Shown here piece by piece: positions 51,543 to 59,922 of a stretch of 64,000 bases of DNA. The notes under the pieces were generated by a model. The model made no database searches. It saw only the letters and a program-made list of their open reading frames with translations, and had not been told where the DNA came from. The DNA lies in the NCBI RefSeq assembly GCF_015500075.1, contig NZ_CP045497.1, positions 124,001-188,000 of the forward strand, read 5' to 3'. This DNA is from Mesorhizobium sp. INR15 (lineage in GTDB: Bacteria > Pseudomonadota > Alphaproteobacteria > Rhizobiales > Rhizobiaceae). The number at the start of each line of letters is the position of its first letter. Position 1 is the first letter of the stretch. A program made the translations under genes and the position numbers.

Positions 51543-52682
51543 CTAAACGTACAAAGTCGAGCTTAGGGCTTCAAGAAGCGATGATAAACGTTCAAGACCG
51601 ACGTCGAACCTGACGAGCTCTCCGCCGCCGACCCCTAGGCGAATGTGGGCTGGCTCATCATAGGCAGTGCCCGGGATGAGGAACGTCCGGTAGGGTGCCG
51701 CGAGCAATTTCCTAGCAAATTGTTCCCCATCGAGTGCCAGATGCAATCTTGCGAGGCCGATTAGGCCTCCCTGCGGGCGGATCCAGGAAAGGAAGGGTTG
51801 TGCCTCGATGAACTGGTCTAGTCGTTCCAGATTTGCCGATCCTTCGCGACGCGCCGACGCGATGGCGGTGGAGTACCGTTCTGGCCGCATGGCGATCTCG
51901 GCGATTACCTCGCCCATGATATTCATGATTTCGCTTGAGTTCTCGCGAAGGATAACAGCGTCAAGCACCACATCGCGGTCGCGGCAGACCAGCCAACCTG
52001 TCCGAAGGCCCTGCAAACCCAAGGCCTTGGAGACACTACCCGTGGTGATGCCGCGTTCATAGATGCCGGCGATGGATGGGCGGCGTTCGCCCTCCCATTC
52101 AAGACCGGCGTAGACCTCGTCAACGACAAGGTAGGCGCCATGGTGTGAAGCGATCGAAGCAATTTCACAAAGCTCAGCCGCGGATAGCAACTGTCCGGTC
52201 GGATTGTTGGGATTTGTGAGGAAAATAAGCTTCGTTCGCGATGAGACGGCATCGCGGAGTTGGTCCATCGGGAAGCGCCAGCCATCCGCCTCGGCTCGGG
52301 AGAGCGTCCGAGTGGAGACTTCCAGCGCCTTGGCCATGACGGCGGCCTGTGGCCAGCCAGGCGTTTCGATGACGAACTCGTCACCTGGCTGCAGCAATTG
52401 ACGCATCACCAGATAGTTCGCCTCTGCGGCACCCGCAGTGATCAAGACATCATCAACCGCGCAGGCATCTGTCAGCCCTGCTTCTCGCAGAACGTGCGCT
52501 CTGAGTTCCGGCAGACCCTGAAACGATCTGTTGTTCCAGTCCAGCGGCATTTCGGGATCAAGATCATCCAAGAAGGCACCGAGCTTGGGGGGGCTCGCTA
52601 GCGACAGCCCTAGGACTGCTTCGGGTTTATGAACGGTCGTGTCCAGAAGATACTCAAAAAGCTTGTGTATTTCTACTTTCAT
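51543..52682 (-). CDS. PLP-dependent aminotransferase, class I/II
   Basis: A fold-type I aminotransferase of about 379 residues from MKVEIHKLFEYLLD; the open frame to 52742 overlaps the divergent gene. ITAGAAEANYLVMRQLLQPG, LIFLTNPNNPTGQLLSAAEL, YLVVDEVYAGLEWEGER and TGSVSKALGLQGLRTGWLV (PLP lysine) are the family blocks, with HIRLGVGGGELVRFD for the carboxylate Arg. It diverges from the lactonase-like gene. With kynureninase nearby a role in kynurenine or related amino acid transamination is possible, not proven. Confidence 0.88.
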   Translation of the reverse strand: MKVEIHKLFEYLLDTTVHKPEAVLGLSLASPPKLGAFLDDLDPEMPLDWNNRSFQGLPELRAHVLREAGLTDACAVDDVLITAGAAEANYLVMRQLLQPGDEFVIETPGWPQAAVMAKALEVSTRTLSRAEADGWRFPMDQLRDAVSSRTKLIFLTNPNNPTGQLLSAAELCEIASIASHHGAYLVVDEVYAGLEWEGERRPSIAGIYERGITTGSVSKALGLQGLRTGWLVCRDRDVVLDAVILRENSSEIMNIMGEVIAEIAMRPERYSTAIASARREGSANLERLDQFIEAQPFLSWIRPQGGLIGLARLHLALDGEQFARKLLAAPYRTFLIPGTAYDEPAHIRLGVGGGELVRFDVGLERLSSLLEALSSTLYV

Positions 52683-52727
52683 GCTATCATGCCAAATATT
52701 GTCTCTTTTACTGTGAGGGTATAAATC

Positions 52728-53486
52728 TTGATATTGCCACAATACATGTATGATTCTCCAGTAAAGCTATTCGTATTGGACTTCGGATTGTTCAAAGTCC
52801 ATTCCAATGGTCGCGTTATCGGCATTTGTGGATACCTGATTGAGACAAGGACGGGGCGACGCATTCTGGTAGATACAGGGTTCCCGGCCAAATATGCCTA
52901 TGACATCGCCAAGGCCTCCGAAGAAGACAACCTCGGTGATTTCGGTGAGGTTATAGCGCTGACCGAGGCTAACCTTCCTGCTGGCCAGCTGGCGTGCATC
53001 GGTCTCTCGCCAGCCGATATCGATTGCCTCGTGATGACGCATACGCATATCGACCACGTTGGCGGCATCGCGGACTTTCCACGTGCGCCCCTGGTTATTG
53101 GGGCTGAGGAACGCAGTCTTCCTCGACCCCTATACTGGAAAGGGGGGCAACCTCTTGAGTGGCCAGATGTCGAAACGATCGTTGTGTCGAAAGACCTTGA
53201 CTTGTTCCCCGGCGTACGCTTGCTCACGACGCCTGGCCATAGCCCTGGGCATCTGTCATTGCTGGTCAGTCTACCGAACACGGGACAGGTTCTGCTAACC
53301 GCTGACGCCATATCGCGTCCGGCCGAAATCGAAGGGCGCTTCGCAGGATCCTGGAACGAGGAAATGGCGATTGAAAGTGCCGAGCGAATTCTTAGGATAG
53401 CAAAATCTTGCAATGCTTTCGTCATCTATGGACACTCTCCCGAACAATGGCCGACCTTGCGCAAGGCACCCCAATTCTACGACTGA
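52728..53486 (+). CDS. Metallo-beta-lactamase-fold hydrolase, AHL-lactonase-like
   Basis: A 252-residue protein of the AiiA/AttM branch. LVMTHTHIDHVGGIADFPRA is the HxHxDH metal motif. LLTTPGHSPGHLSLLV has the third-ligand His, GQVLLTADAISRP the bridging Asp, and VIYGHSPEQWPTL the last His. DTGFPAKYAYDIAKASEEDN and the tyrosine-containing N-terminus resemble N-acyl-homoserine lactonases. Start is a TTG. The natural substrate could be an AHL, another lactone, or an amide/formyl compound of the kynurenine route. Confidence 0.78.
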   Translation: MILPQYMYDSPVKLFVLDFGLFKVHSNGRVIGICGYLIETRTGRRILVDTGFPAKYAYDIAKASEEDNLGDFGEVIALTEANLPAGQLACIGLSPADIDCLVMTHTHIDHVGGIADFPRAPLVIGAEERSLPRPLYWKGGQPLEWPDVETIVVSKDLDLFPGVRLLTTPGHSPGHLSLLVSLPNTGQVLLTADAISRPAEIEGRFAGSWNEEMAIESAERILRIAKSCNAFVIYGHSPEQWPTLRKAPQFYD

Positions 53487-53499
53487 CGGGGCAGTCTGC

Positions 53500-54261
53500 T
53501 TATCGGACGTCGCGGCCCTGATTGAGAATGATGACATTGCCGCTAGCAATGTCGCCGGCAGGTGAAATCAGGAATCCGACCCACGCAGCGACTTCCTCGG
53601 GCCGCATGGCGCGACCATGCGGCATGGCTGCGATGGCCTTGTCCAGTACGCTCTTTGAAAGAACCCCGAACAGCGGCGTCTCGGTCATGGCCGGTGCTAT
53701 CGAATTGACGCTGATTTGTTCGCGCGCATAGCGCCTTGCAAGGTCCTTTGTCAGCGTATCGAGCGCTGCTTTGCTGGCGCGATAGTGTGGCGGGTCGAAA
53801 ACATCAAAATTGTAGGCGCCGTTGGAGGAGATGTTCACGATCTTCTTGACGCCTGGCTGCGATCGCATGCGCCGTACCGCCTGCTGGCAGCAATGAAAAG
53901 CTCCATTGAAGTTGATCGTCATCTGACGGTCGAGTTCGTCTCCGGTAATGTCAGGAAACTCGCCCATGAAGCAGGTTCCGGCATTATTGACGAGCGCCGC
54001 AATCTCTCCCATTTCGCGATCAACCTGTTCGAAAGCCGAAGCGATGGCTTGTGGATCCGTCAGGTCGCAACCGATAGGCTGGAAATTTCCCCCTCGGCTT
54101 TCTACCTGCTCCTTTACGTGGTCAAGGCCCGGCAGATCGATGTCGAAACCAGCAACACGATATCCTCTCCCGACCAGCTCTGCGACGATCGCCCGTCCCA
54201 TGCCCCCGGCAGCGCCGGTAACAATTGCAGTTGCGGCTTCCGAAGGTTGCACCATCTTCAT
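53500..54261 (-). CDS. Short-chain dehydrogenase/reductase SDR-4
   Basis: A 253-residue SDR. AIVTGAAGGMGRAIVAELVG is the cofactor loop, IAALVNNAGTCFMGEFPDIT the NNAG block, KKIVNISSNGAYNFDVFDPP the Ser region, and HYRASKAALDTLTKDLARRY the Tyr-x-x-x-Lys. Coupled to kynU by an ATGA overlap, so it probably acts on a product of that step or on the same nutrient. Confidence 0.88.
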   Translation of the reverse strand: MKMVQPSEAATAIVTGAAGGMGRAIVAELVGRGYRVAGFDIDLPGLDHVKEQVESRGGNFQPIGCDLTDPQAIASAFEQVDREMGEIAALVNNAGTCFMGEFPDITGDELDRQMTINFNGAFHCCQQAVRRMRSQPGVKKIVNISSNGAYNFDVFDPPHYRASKAALDTLTKDLARRYAREQISVNSIAPAMTETPLFGVLSKSVLDKAIAAMPHGRAMRPEEVAAWVGFLISPAGDIASGNVIILNQGRDVR

Positions 54262-55499
54262 GTGACCTTTGCCTTCTGTTTGAAACGCGGCTCATCCCAA
54301 CTTCCTGTCTTGATGACATCTCCGATCTGTTCTGCCGCGTGGTGGATATCGGCAAAACGGAGATAAAGCGGGGCAAAGCCGAAGCGCATGATGTCGGGGG
54401 CTCGGAAATCACCGATGACGCCGCGCGCTATGAGCGCTTGAACAATTGCATAGCCCTCGGGATGGCGGAATGAGACCTGGCTTCCGCGAACACCCGCATC
54501 GCGGGGCGTCGCGAGTTCAAGGCCTTCGCAATTTGCCTCGACCGCAGCGATGAAGTAGTCGCACAATTGCTGTGACTTAACGCGAAGGCTAGCCAGGTCA
54601 ACTCCGTCGAAGGCGTCGAGGGCAGCGTCAAACGCTACTAGCGAGAGGATAGGAGGCGTTCCTGATGTCATGCGGGCAATGCCATCGGCGGGAACAAAAC
54701 CGGGACTGAAGGCGAATGGTTCCAAATGGCCCATCCATCCTGCAATCGCAGGCGCAATCTCCGGCAGGTGCTTCTCGGCCACGAAAAGAAAGGCCGGGGC
54801 ACCGGGCCCGCCATTCAGATATTTGTACCCGCAGCCAATGGCGAAATCCGCCCTTGCGCCGGTCAAGTCGACCGGAAATGCTCCCGCGCTGTGAGCCAGG
54901 TCCCAGATCGCCAAAGCCCCGCAGGCGTGGGCGTGCGCCGTCATCGCACCCATGTCATGCATGCGGCCAGTCCGATAATCAACCTCGGTCAACATAAAAG
55001 CCGCGACCGTATCGTCGATCGCGGCTTCGATCTGGTCGAACTGTACCGGCTTTATTTCATAACCGCGATCAAGAAGCCGGGCTAGGCCATCCGCCACATA
55101 AAGATCGGTCGGGAAATTGGCCACATCGGTGATCACCACCTTGCGCTCCGGCCGCAGCGACAGAGCAGCCGCGAGCACCTTGAAAAGATTGACCGACGTC
55201 GAATCGCAAACCGCGACGCTGTCCGCCGGCGCGCCGATGAGACGCGCAATCTTGCCGGCAGCGCGCGCCGGGAGATCAATCCACCCCGCATCGTTCCAAC
55301 CGCGCACAAGGGAGCGGCCCCATTCCACCTCAACGGCTTCCCGCATTCGCATGGGAACCGAGGCGGGGAGCGGACCCAGGGAATTGCCGTCGAGGTAGAC
55401 GACATTTTCGTCATCGGGGAGCCTGAAGCGGGCACGAAAGCCCGCCAAGACGTCGTTTCTATCCAGTTCATCGCACGTGTGCTGTGATCGAAATGCCAA
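54258..55499 (-). CDS. kynU: Kynureninase
   Basis: A 413-residue PLP enzyme that cleaves L-kynurenine to anthranilate and alanine. YLDGNSLGPLPASVP near residue 35, CDSTSVNLFKVLAAALSL, AIWDLAHSAGAFPVDL and FAIGCGYKYLNGGPGAPAF with the PLP lysine at about 226 are textbook positions (length and lysine position match bacterial kynureninases). It starts at a TTG after GAGGGG and diverges from a GntR gene. No tryptophan dioxygenase or formamidase was recognised nearby. Confidence 0.9.
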   Translation of the reverse strand: MAFRSQHTCDELDRNDVLAGFRARFRLPDDENVVYLDGNSLGPLPASVPMRMREAVEVEWGRSLVRGWNDAGWIDLPARAAGKIARLIGAPADSVAVCDSTSVNLFKVLAAALSLRPERKVVITDVANFPTDLYVADGLARLLDRGYEIKPVQFDQIEAAIDDTVAAFMLTEVDYRTGRMHDMGAMTAHAHACGALAIWDLAHSAGAFPVDLTGARADFAIGCGYKYLNGGPGAPAFLFVAEKHLPEIAPAIAGWMGHLEPFAFSPGFVPADGIARMTSGTPPILSLVAFDAALDAFDGVDLASLRVKSQQLCDYFIAAVEANCEGLELATPRDAGVRGSQVSFRHPEGYAIVQALIARGVIGDFRAPDIMRFGFAPLYLRFADIHHAAEQIGDVIKTGSWDEPRFKQKAKVT

Positions 55500-55576
55500 G
55501 ACGTGCCCCTCGCGAGATTGAAAAATGTAATCGAGTCATATCAAGATTATACTGGATTTCAAGGATTATATGTAAT

Positions 55577-56350
55577 ATGGCAAATGTTATGGAAAGTGGC
55601 ACGCCCGCTGTTGTGTTGAAAACCGAGAGTGCTTTTGAGGCGCTGCGGCAAGATATTATCAGCGGGCTCCTGGCCCCAGGACGCCCTCTGCGAATGGCCG
55701 CGCTGCAGGAACGTTATGGATTTGGCGCGACGCCGTTGCGGGAAGCCCTTTCGCGCCTTGAAGAAAAGCGGATGGTCGTTCTTGCCCCCAACAGGGGCTA
55801 TACCGTCGCACCCGTATCGCTCGCCGAACTCGAGGATCTCGGTCAAGCCCGCGAGGCAATCGAATGCGCTCTGCTGAAGGATGCGATCGAGCGCGGCGAC
55901 ACTGACTGGGAAGCGCGGATAGTTGCGTCACACTACCAGCTGTCACGATGTCCGATGCCGATCGGAAGCGACGACGTTGAGATACGATTGCGCTGGATCG
56001 AGACGCACGACGGCTTTCACCGCAGTCTTACGGCGGCCGCTGGCTCCTCGTGGTTAAAGTCCTACCAAGAACAGACACTGGAGCAGTTGCAGCGCCACTA
56101 TCAGGCCCTGCTGTTTCACCCTGATGCGGTCAATCCCGAGCGACCGCATCACCACGACGTTGAAACAGAAGGTATGCTCAGGGATGTGCTCGCTCTCGCT
56201 CCACACAGCGATATCATGAGTGCTACCCTCGACAGAGATACGCAGCGTGCGGTGACGCTTCTGCGTCGGCACATACAACTTGCGTTGCAACTCCATCGCG
56301 AGATTGCAAGACGCCTCCCTAATGGGAAGGCCTTCACGACTGCCGCGTGA
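55577..56350 (+). CDS. GntR-family regulator, FadR/FCD type
   Basis: Starts at MANVMESGTPAVV (55577); the frame is open to 55484, which overlaps kynU. AFEALRQDIISGLLAPGRPL and GATPLREALSRLEEKRMVVL form the DNA-binding domain. ALLKDAIERGDTDWEARIV and HDGFHRSLTAAAGSSWLKSY belong to the FCD-type effector domain. It sits between kynU and the amino acid transporter, so it likely controls both. It differs from the regulator at 37300. Confidence 0.85.
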   Translation: MANVMESGTPAVVLKTESAFEALRQDIISGLLAPGRPLRMAALQERYGFGATPLREALSRLEEKRMVVLAPNRGYTVAPVSLAELEDLGQAREAIECALLKDAIERGDTDWEARIVASHYQLSRCPMPIGSDDVEIRLRWIETHDGFHRSLTAAAGSSWLKSYQEQTLEQLQRHYQALLFHPDAVNPERPHHHDVETEGMLRDVLALAPHSDIMSATLDRDTQRAVTLLRRHIQLALQLHREIARRLPNGKAFTTAA

Positions 56351-56380
56351 GCAGACCAGGAAATCAACGGGAGGAAAGAA

Positions 56381-57163
56381 GTGAATAGAATTTTGACAGC
56401 CGCGCTTGGGGTACTGGTGATGGTCGCTGTTCCCGCACGAGCCGACACCCTTCAAGTAGGTGCCTATCCGTCTAATCCGCCTTGGGAATTCAAGAATGAG
56501 CAGAGCCAGTTCGAAGGATTCGAGGTGGACCTCGTCAAGGAGATCGGCAAACGCCTCGGTGCCGATATTGAATTTCAAGACCTGGGCTTCCAGGCGCTGT
56601 TTGCCGCCGCCAGCTCCGGGCGTATCGACATGGCGATTTCTACGATCACCATCACCGATGAACGGCTTCAGAGCCAGGCGTTTACGCAGGGCTATTATGA
56701 CAGCGATCTTGCGCTGATCTCAACCCAGGACAGCGCCGTCAAAACGATGGGCGACATGAAGGGCAAGACTGTTGGCGTGCTCTCGTCGTCGATCGCGGAA
56801 AAGTGGGCGAACCAGAACAAGGACAAGATCGGCTTTAGCGATATCCGGGGATATCCCGAACAGCAGAACCTGTTGCTGGATGTCCAGACCGGCCGCCTGG
56901 ACGGCGCTGTCGGCGATATCGCGGGCTTCCAGTATGCCTTCCAGAAAATTCCAAGCCTGCATGTGCTTGAGCGCATCGCGACCGGCGACCGCTTTGCGAT
57001 CATGCTCCCAAAGAATTCAAAGAACTTGGAGCGTGTGAACGACGCTGTCACTGCCCTCAAGGAGGACGGCACCCTTGCGAAACTTCACGTGAAATGGCTT
57101 GGGGTACCCGCTGATCCAGAAACGTCGACGGTAAAGGTACTCGATTTGCCGCATGTGAAATAG
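56381..57163 (+). CDS. Polar amino acid-binding periplasmic protein (kynureninase locus)
   Basis: A 260-residue family 3 binding protein with signal peptide (AALGVLVMVAVPARA). YPSNPPWEFKNEQSQFEGFE, FQALFAAASSGRIDMAISTI and KTVGVLSSSIAEKW are family blocks. It starts at a GTG after GGGAGGAAA. The ligand could be kynurenine or another aromatic amino acid given the neighbours; this is inference. Confidence 0.88.
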   Translation: MNRILTAALGVLVMVAVPARADTLQVGAYPSNPPWEFKNEQSQFEGFEVDLVKEIGKRLGADIEFQDLGFQALFAAASSGRIDMAISTITITDERLQSQAFTQGYYDSDLALISTQDSAVKTMGDMKGKTVGVLSSSIAEKWANQNKDKIGFSDIRGYPEQQNLLLDVQTGRLDGAVGDIAGFQYAFQKIPSLHVLERIATGDRFAIMLPKNSKNLERVNDAVTALKEDGTLAKLHVKWLGVPADPETSTVKVLDLPHVK

Positions 57164-57172
57164 ATTTGGACC

Positions 57173-57208
57173 GGAGGCGTAGCCCTAACTCCGCCTCCGC
57201 CCTTTTTT
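57173..57208 (+). terminator. Intercistronic hairpin with T-run between binding protein and permease
   Basis: GGAGGCG (57173-57179) pairs with CGCCTCC (57192-57198), followed by TTTTTT (57203-57208). Partial termination here would give more binding protein than permease, a common arrangement. Confidence 0.65.
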
Positions 57209-57225
57209 AGCAGACAGGACTTCGA

Positions 57226-57900
57226 ATGCCGGGTTTCCTAGAAACATTCCTGAACCCGGAGGTTTTTGTCCGCGTTCTTCCTATGCTCTTGAAAGGCGTC
57301 ACCAACACCGTAATGCTCGCGGTTTCTACGATCGTTGGTGGTAGCATTGTCGGCGTTGCTCTTTGCCTCGCGCGTCTATATGGCCCGCGTTGGCTGCGAA
57401 TACTCGCGATCCTCTACGTGGACATTTTTCGATCGCTGCCGATTCTTGTCGTGCTGATCCTGATCTACTATGCGTTGCCGTTTTTAGGACTACGCCTGAA
57501 CGCATTCTTAGCAGCGACAATAGCCCTTGGCCTCGTATTCTCATCGTTCACCTGTGAGGTGCTGCGAGCAGCCATCCAATCGATCCACAGTGGGCAGTTC
57601 GAAGCTTCACTGGCCCTTGGCATGCCGTTTTGGGTTACGATCTATAAAATTATCCTGCCACAAGCGTTCCGTATCGCAATACCACCCCTCACCAGTAATG
57701 CGGTCGCCATCGCCAAGGACACTTCCCTGGCATCCGTCGTGGCAATGCCTGACTTGCTGAAGCAGGCCACGGACGCTCAGGCACTTACCGCGAACCCGAC
57801 ACCGCTCATCGCTGCTGCCCTAATGTACTTGATCGTACTATGGCCGCTGGTACGGCTCGTCTCATTTCTTGAGTGGCGCTACCGATCCGCTGGTCGCTAA
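57226..57900 (+). CDS. Polar amino acid ABC permease (kynureninase locus)
   Basis: A 224-residue HisM/GlnP-type permease. ILYVDIFRSLPILVVLILIY is a typical segment and the EAA loop is EASLALGMPFWVTIYKIILP. No ATPase gene follows, so the system depends on an ATPase encoded elsewhere or lost through the damage downstream. Confidence 0.9.
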   Translation: MPGFLETFLNPEVFVRVLPMLLKGVTNTVMLAVSTIVGGSIVGVALCLARLYGPRWLRILAILYVDIFRSLPILVVLILIYYALPFLGLRLNAFLAATIALGLVFSSFTCEVLRAAIQSIHSGQFEASLALGMPFWVTIYKIILPQAFRIAIPPLTSNAVAIAKDTSLASVVAMPDLLKQATDAQALTANPTPLIAAALMYLIVLWPLVRLVSFLEWRYRSAGR

Positions 57901-57904
57901 AATA

Positions 57905-58110
57905 TTATCACACACACACGAGCGCGGTGAGGGGCCATTCGCGCTTGCGTTCGTGGCTTCGTCGGCATGATGCTGCTGATCGCCGAGCCGCCGAGGATGT
58001 TGAACGAACAGGGCGGTGGTGCCAATAGGCTTGTGGTCGTTCTTCATCGTGCCGCGGCGTCCCGGCCTCACCGGCAAGCCCGGTTTTTGGCTGGGGCACG
58101 GATAATGACT
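57905..58110 (-). pseudogene. IS630-like transposase remnant
   Basis: The minus strand shows KPGLPVRPGRRGTMKNDHKP followed by IGTTALF, resembling the IS630 segment ending in HGTTTLF. After a frame change, FNILGGSAISSIMPTKPRTQ continues as the family does. No catalytic core or ends were found. The rest of 57901-58406 shows no gene. Confidence 0.45.
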
Positions 58111-58331
58111 GCCTGACGGTGCATCACCGTGTAGTGGAAGGGTTTGATGCGGCTGAAAAAAACACTGCGAGCGTCGCCGACTCTTTGTCGATATGATCTT
58201 TCAGTTCGGAGGTTCGGAGTCCAGTATCCGCTCCGAAAGCGCCTTCCTCAGATCCTCCAGCGAGTCGGTCGCCGGGCGAGCGCTCTCAACCTCGTCACCG
58301 CGATTTTGTTTTGAAATACCACTCGACCGAT

Positions 58332-58347
58332 GCGGAACGAGTTCCGC
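58332..58347. promoter_or_regulatory. Palindrome GCGGAAC-GA-GTTCCGC
   Basis: A perfect 7-bp inverted repeat with a 2-bp centre in non-coding sequence between the IS630-like remnant and the SnoaL-like operon end. It could be a regulator site left from a lost gene. No partner copy was noticed. Confidence 0.3.
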
Positions 58348-58389
58348 TTTGAAAACAGACGATTTTAGCTGCCGCTTAATAAACGACCC

Positions 58390-58405
58390 TCCCGCCGAAT
58401 GGCGG
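58390..58405 (-). terminator. Short hairpin after the SnoaL-like operon
   Basis: CCCGCC-GAAT-GGCGGG directly after the stop codon of the last minus-strand gene. There is no strong T-run, so it may act as an RNA-stabilising end or weak terminator. Confidence 0.4.
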
Positions 58406-58406
58406 G

Positions 58407-59381
58407 TTAGGCGTCACCCGCATCGATCAGAATCTGCTTCCATATAGCCGTCTCGTCGAAAAGGGTGAATTCACGCCGCAGCCCCCAAGGTCCCCACTCC
58501 GCGTGGGTGATTCCCATCACATGGACCATGGCGCCGGTAGGTGGCCCGAAGGCGCCGGTCCCTTCATGGCGTCCGGTCATACTCCACCGGACCGCAGCGC
58601 GCGGAGGCTGATTGGGGTCTTCGCGGCCGATGACATGATGGACCTCGAAGTGCGAAGAAGGGAAAGCGCAACGCAACCTCATCCATTCCGTCTCGGCAAA
58701 ACTGCGACCCCAGCCACCGCGAAGCCCAGGGTGTTCCGAGCGAACGGCGCGATCGTACGTCTTGGCAATCACACTAAGGTCTTTGTTCATTATGGTGGTG
58801 AGTAAATCCGCTAGCTTGTTACCCCATTCATTGTCGTTGCCTCTGGCAGCATATCGTCCCTTGATGTCGTTGTCCGGAGAGAAGGGCCGGTTGGCTCTTT
58901 CCGAGCCACCTTCGGATGCGATCTGCCGCCGCACGAAATCGACCGGGTCTAATCCAAGCTGAAGAAGCAGTCCGGATCCGTCACGAACGAGCCATTCGTC
59001 GTAGATCGCGTTCGACTTGGCTGCGCAGTCCGCGATCGCACGGATCGTCATGCGCTTGCCAGTCGGCGGCCCGTAGATGCCGTACCCGGTGTGAGTTCCA
59101 GAGCTGACGATCCGGTGCGATGATAGGTATCCGGCTTCATCATCACCACTCCATATGACGTCTTCACCAAGGAGTTCGCGGTCGGGGAATTCCGCGATGG
59201 TAGCGAGGGTGCCATCAATCACAGCCTCGTTGCCGCGAACGATTCCGGAAGGCATGCGCATGATGACGTCTGGCGCATAATAGTCGTAGAGCGTGGTTAG
59301 TTTCCGCCCCTCCCATATCTCCTCCGTGATTTTCAGTATGTAGTCTGGGAAGTCTCGAAACTTGGGATCAAAGTTCTTCAT
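58407..59381 (-). CDS. Protein with two SnoaL-like (NTF2-fold) domains
   Basis: A protein of about 324 residues from the ATG at 59381 (a TTG at 59393 is the alternative). The first domain (ILKITEEIWEGRKLTTLYDY, DVIMRMPSGIVRGNEAVIDG, HTGYGIYGPPTGKRMTIRAI) and the second (VIAKTYDRAVRSEHPG, GTGAFGPPTGAMVHVMGI) each fit the SnoaL/ester-cyclase fold. These domains bind or transform small hydrophobic molecules; no catalytic function can be assigned. It lies downstream of a single-domain paralogue and a sugar-type transporter, in one minus-strand unit. Confidence 0.78.
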   Translation of the reverse strand: MKNFDPKFRDFPDYILKITEEIWEGRKLTTLYDYYAPDVIMRMPSGIVRGNEAVIDGTLATIAEFPDRELLGEDVIWSGDDEAGYLSSHRIVSSGTHTGYGIYGPPTGKRMTIRAIADCAAKSNAIYDEWLVRDGSGLLLQLGLDPVDFVRRQIASEGGSERANRPFSPDNDIKGRYAARGNDNEWGNKLADLLTTIMNKDLSVIAKTYDRAVRSEHPGLRGGWGRSFAETEWMRLRCAFPSSHFEVHHVIGREDPNQPPRAAVRWSMTGRHEGTGAFGPPTGAMVHVMGITHAEWGPWGLRREFTLFDETAIWKQILIDAGDA

Positions 59382-59389
59382 TGCGATTC

Positions 59390-59887
59390 TCAAATTGGTT
59401 CAGGTGCCGGTCGTTCACCGGAGTCGTAGGCTTCCCATCCCTCGCCATCAAAGACGTCCCGACCGAGTTGCAGCAGAACGGACGCGAAGTCCACGAAGAC
59501 TGGATTGTCCTTGATGCGGCCGTCCTTGACGTGCCAAAAATCCATATAGGGAATACGGACCCGTTTTCCAGTCGCCGGGATACCCATGAACCTGCCATGG
59601 TGTGTTGCCTCCAGGATGCCAAAACATGCCGCCCAATCGCCGTCGGCGATGAACTTCTCGGTTTTGTAAACCCGGTCCTTGAACGCTGCGCGGATCGGGA
59701 GCTGCCAGTTCTTTCGGAACTCCTGAAGTCCGTGTTTGATGCCGCACCCGACATTGCCGCGCCAGGTGAAGTCCTCGTGGAAGTGAAGCTGAGTTTCGTT
59801 GTAGGCACGTCCAAGTCCATCTTCCATATCGCGCACAATGCGCAACGTCTCGGTGGACCGGGCGGCATGTTCTTCTGTTGTTGCCAT
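59390..59887 (-). CDS. SnoaL-like (NTF2-fold) domain protein
   Basis: A 165-residue single-domain protein. YNETQLHFHEDFTWRGNVGC, CFGILEATHHGRFMGIPATG and VRIPYMDFWHVKDGRI are typical SnoaL positions. AGGAG precedes the ATG. It overlaps or abuts the double-domain paralogue. The substrate is unknown; conserved His and Asp residues in the pocket suggest a small-molecule enzyme rather than a pure binding protein. Confidence 0.8.
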   Translation of the reverse strand: MATTEEHAARSTETLRIVRDMEDGLGRAYNETQLHFHEDFTWRGNVGCGIKHGLQEFRKNWQLPIRAAFKDRVYKTEKFIADGDWAACFGILEATHHGRFMGIPATGKRVRIPYMDFWHVKDGRIKDNPVFVDFASVLLQLGRDVFDGEGWEAYDSGERPAPEPI

Positions 59888-59922
59888 GTGTTAACTCCTG
59901 CGCTGCGATGAGATGAGGTGTA

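Noticed and set aside
55543..55571. AAGATTATAC/AGGATTATAT repeats upstream of the second GntR gene
   Set aside because: Not palindromic, AT-rich and without a second genomic copy in the window; too weak to call an operator.
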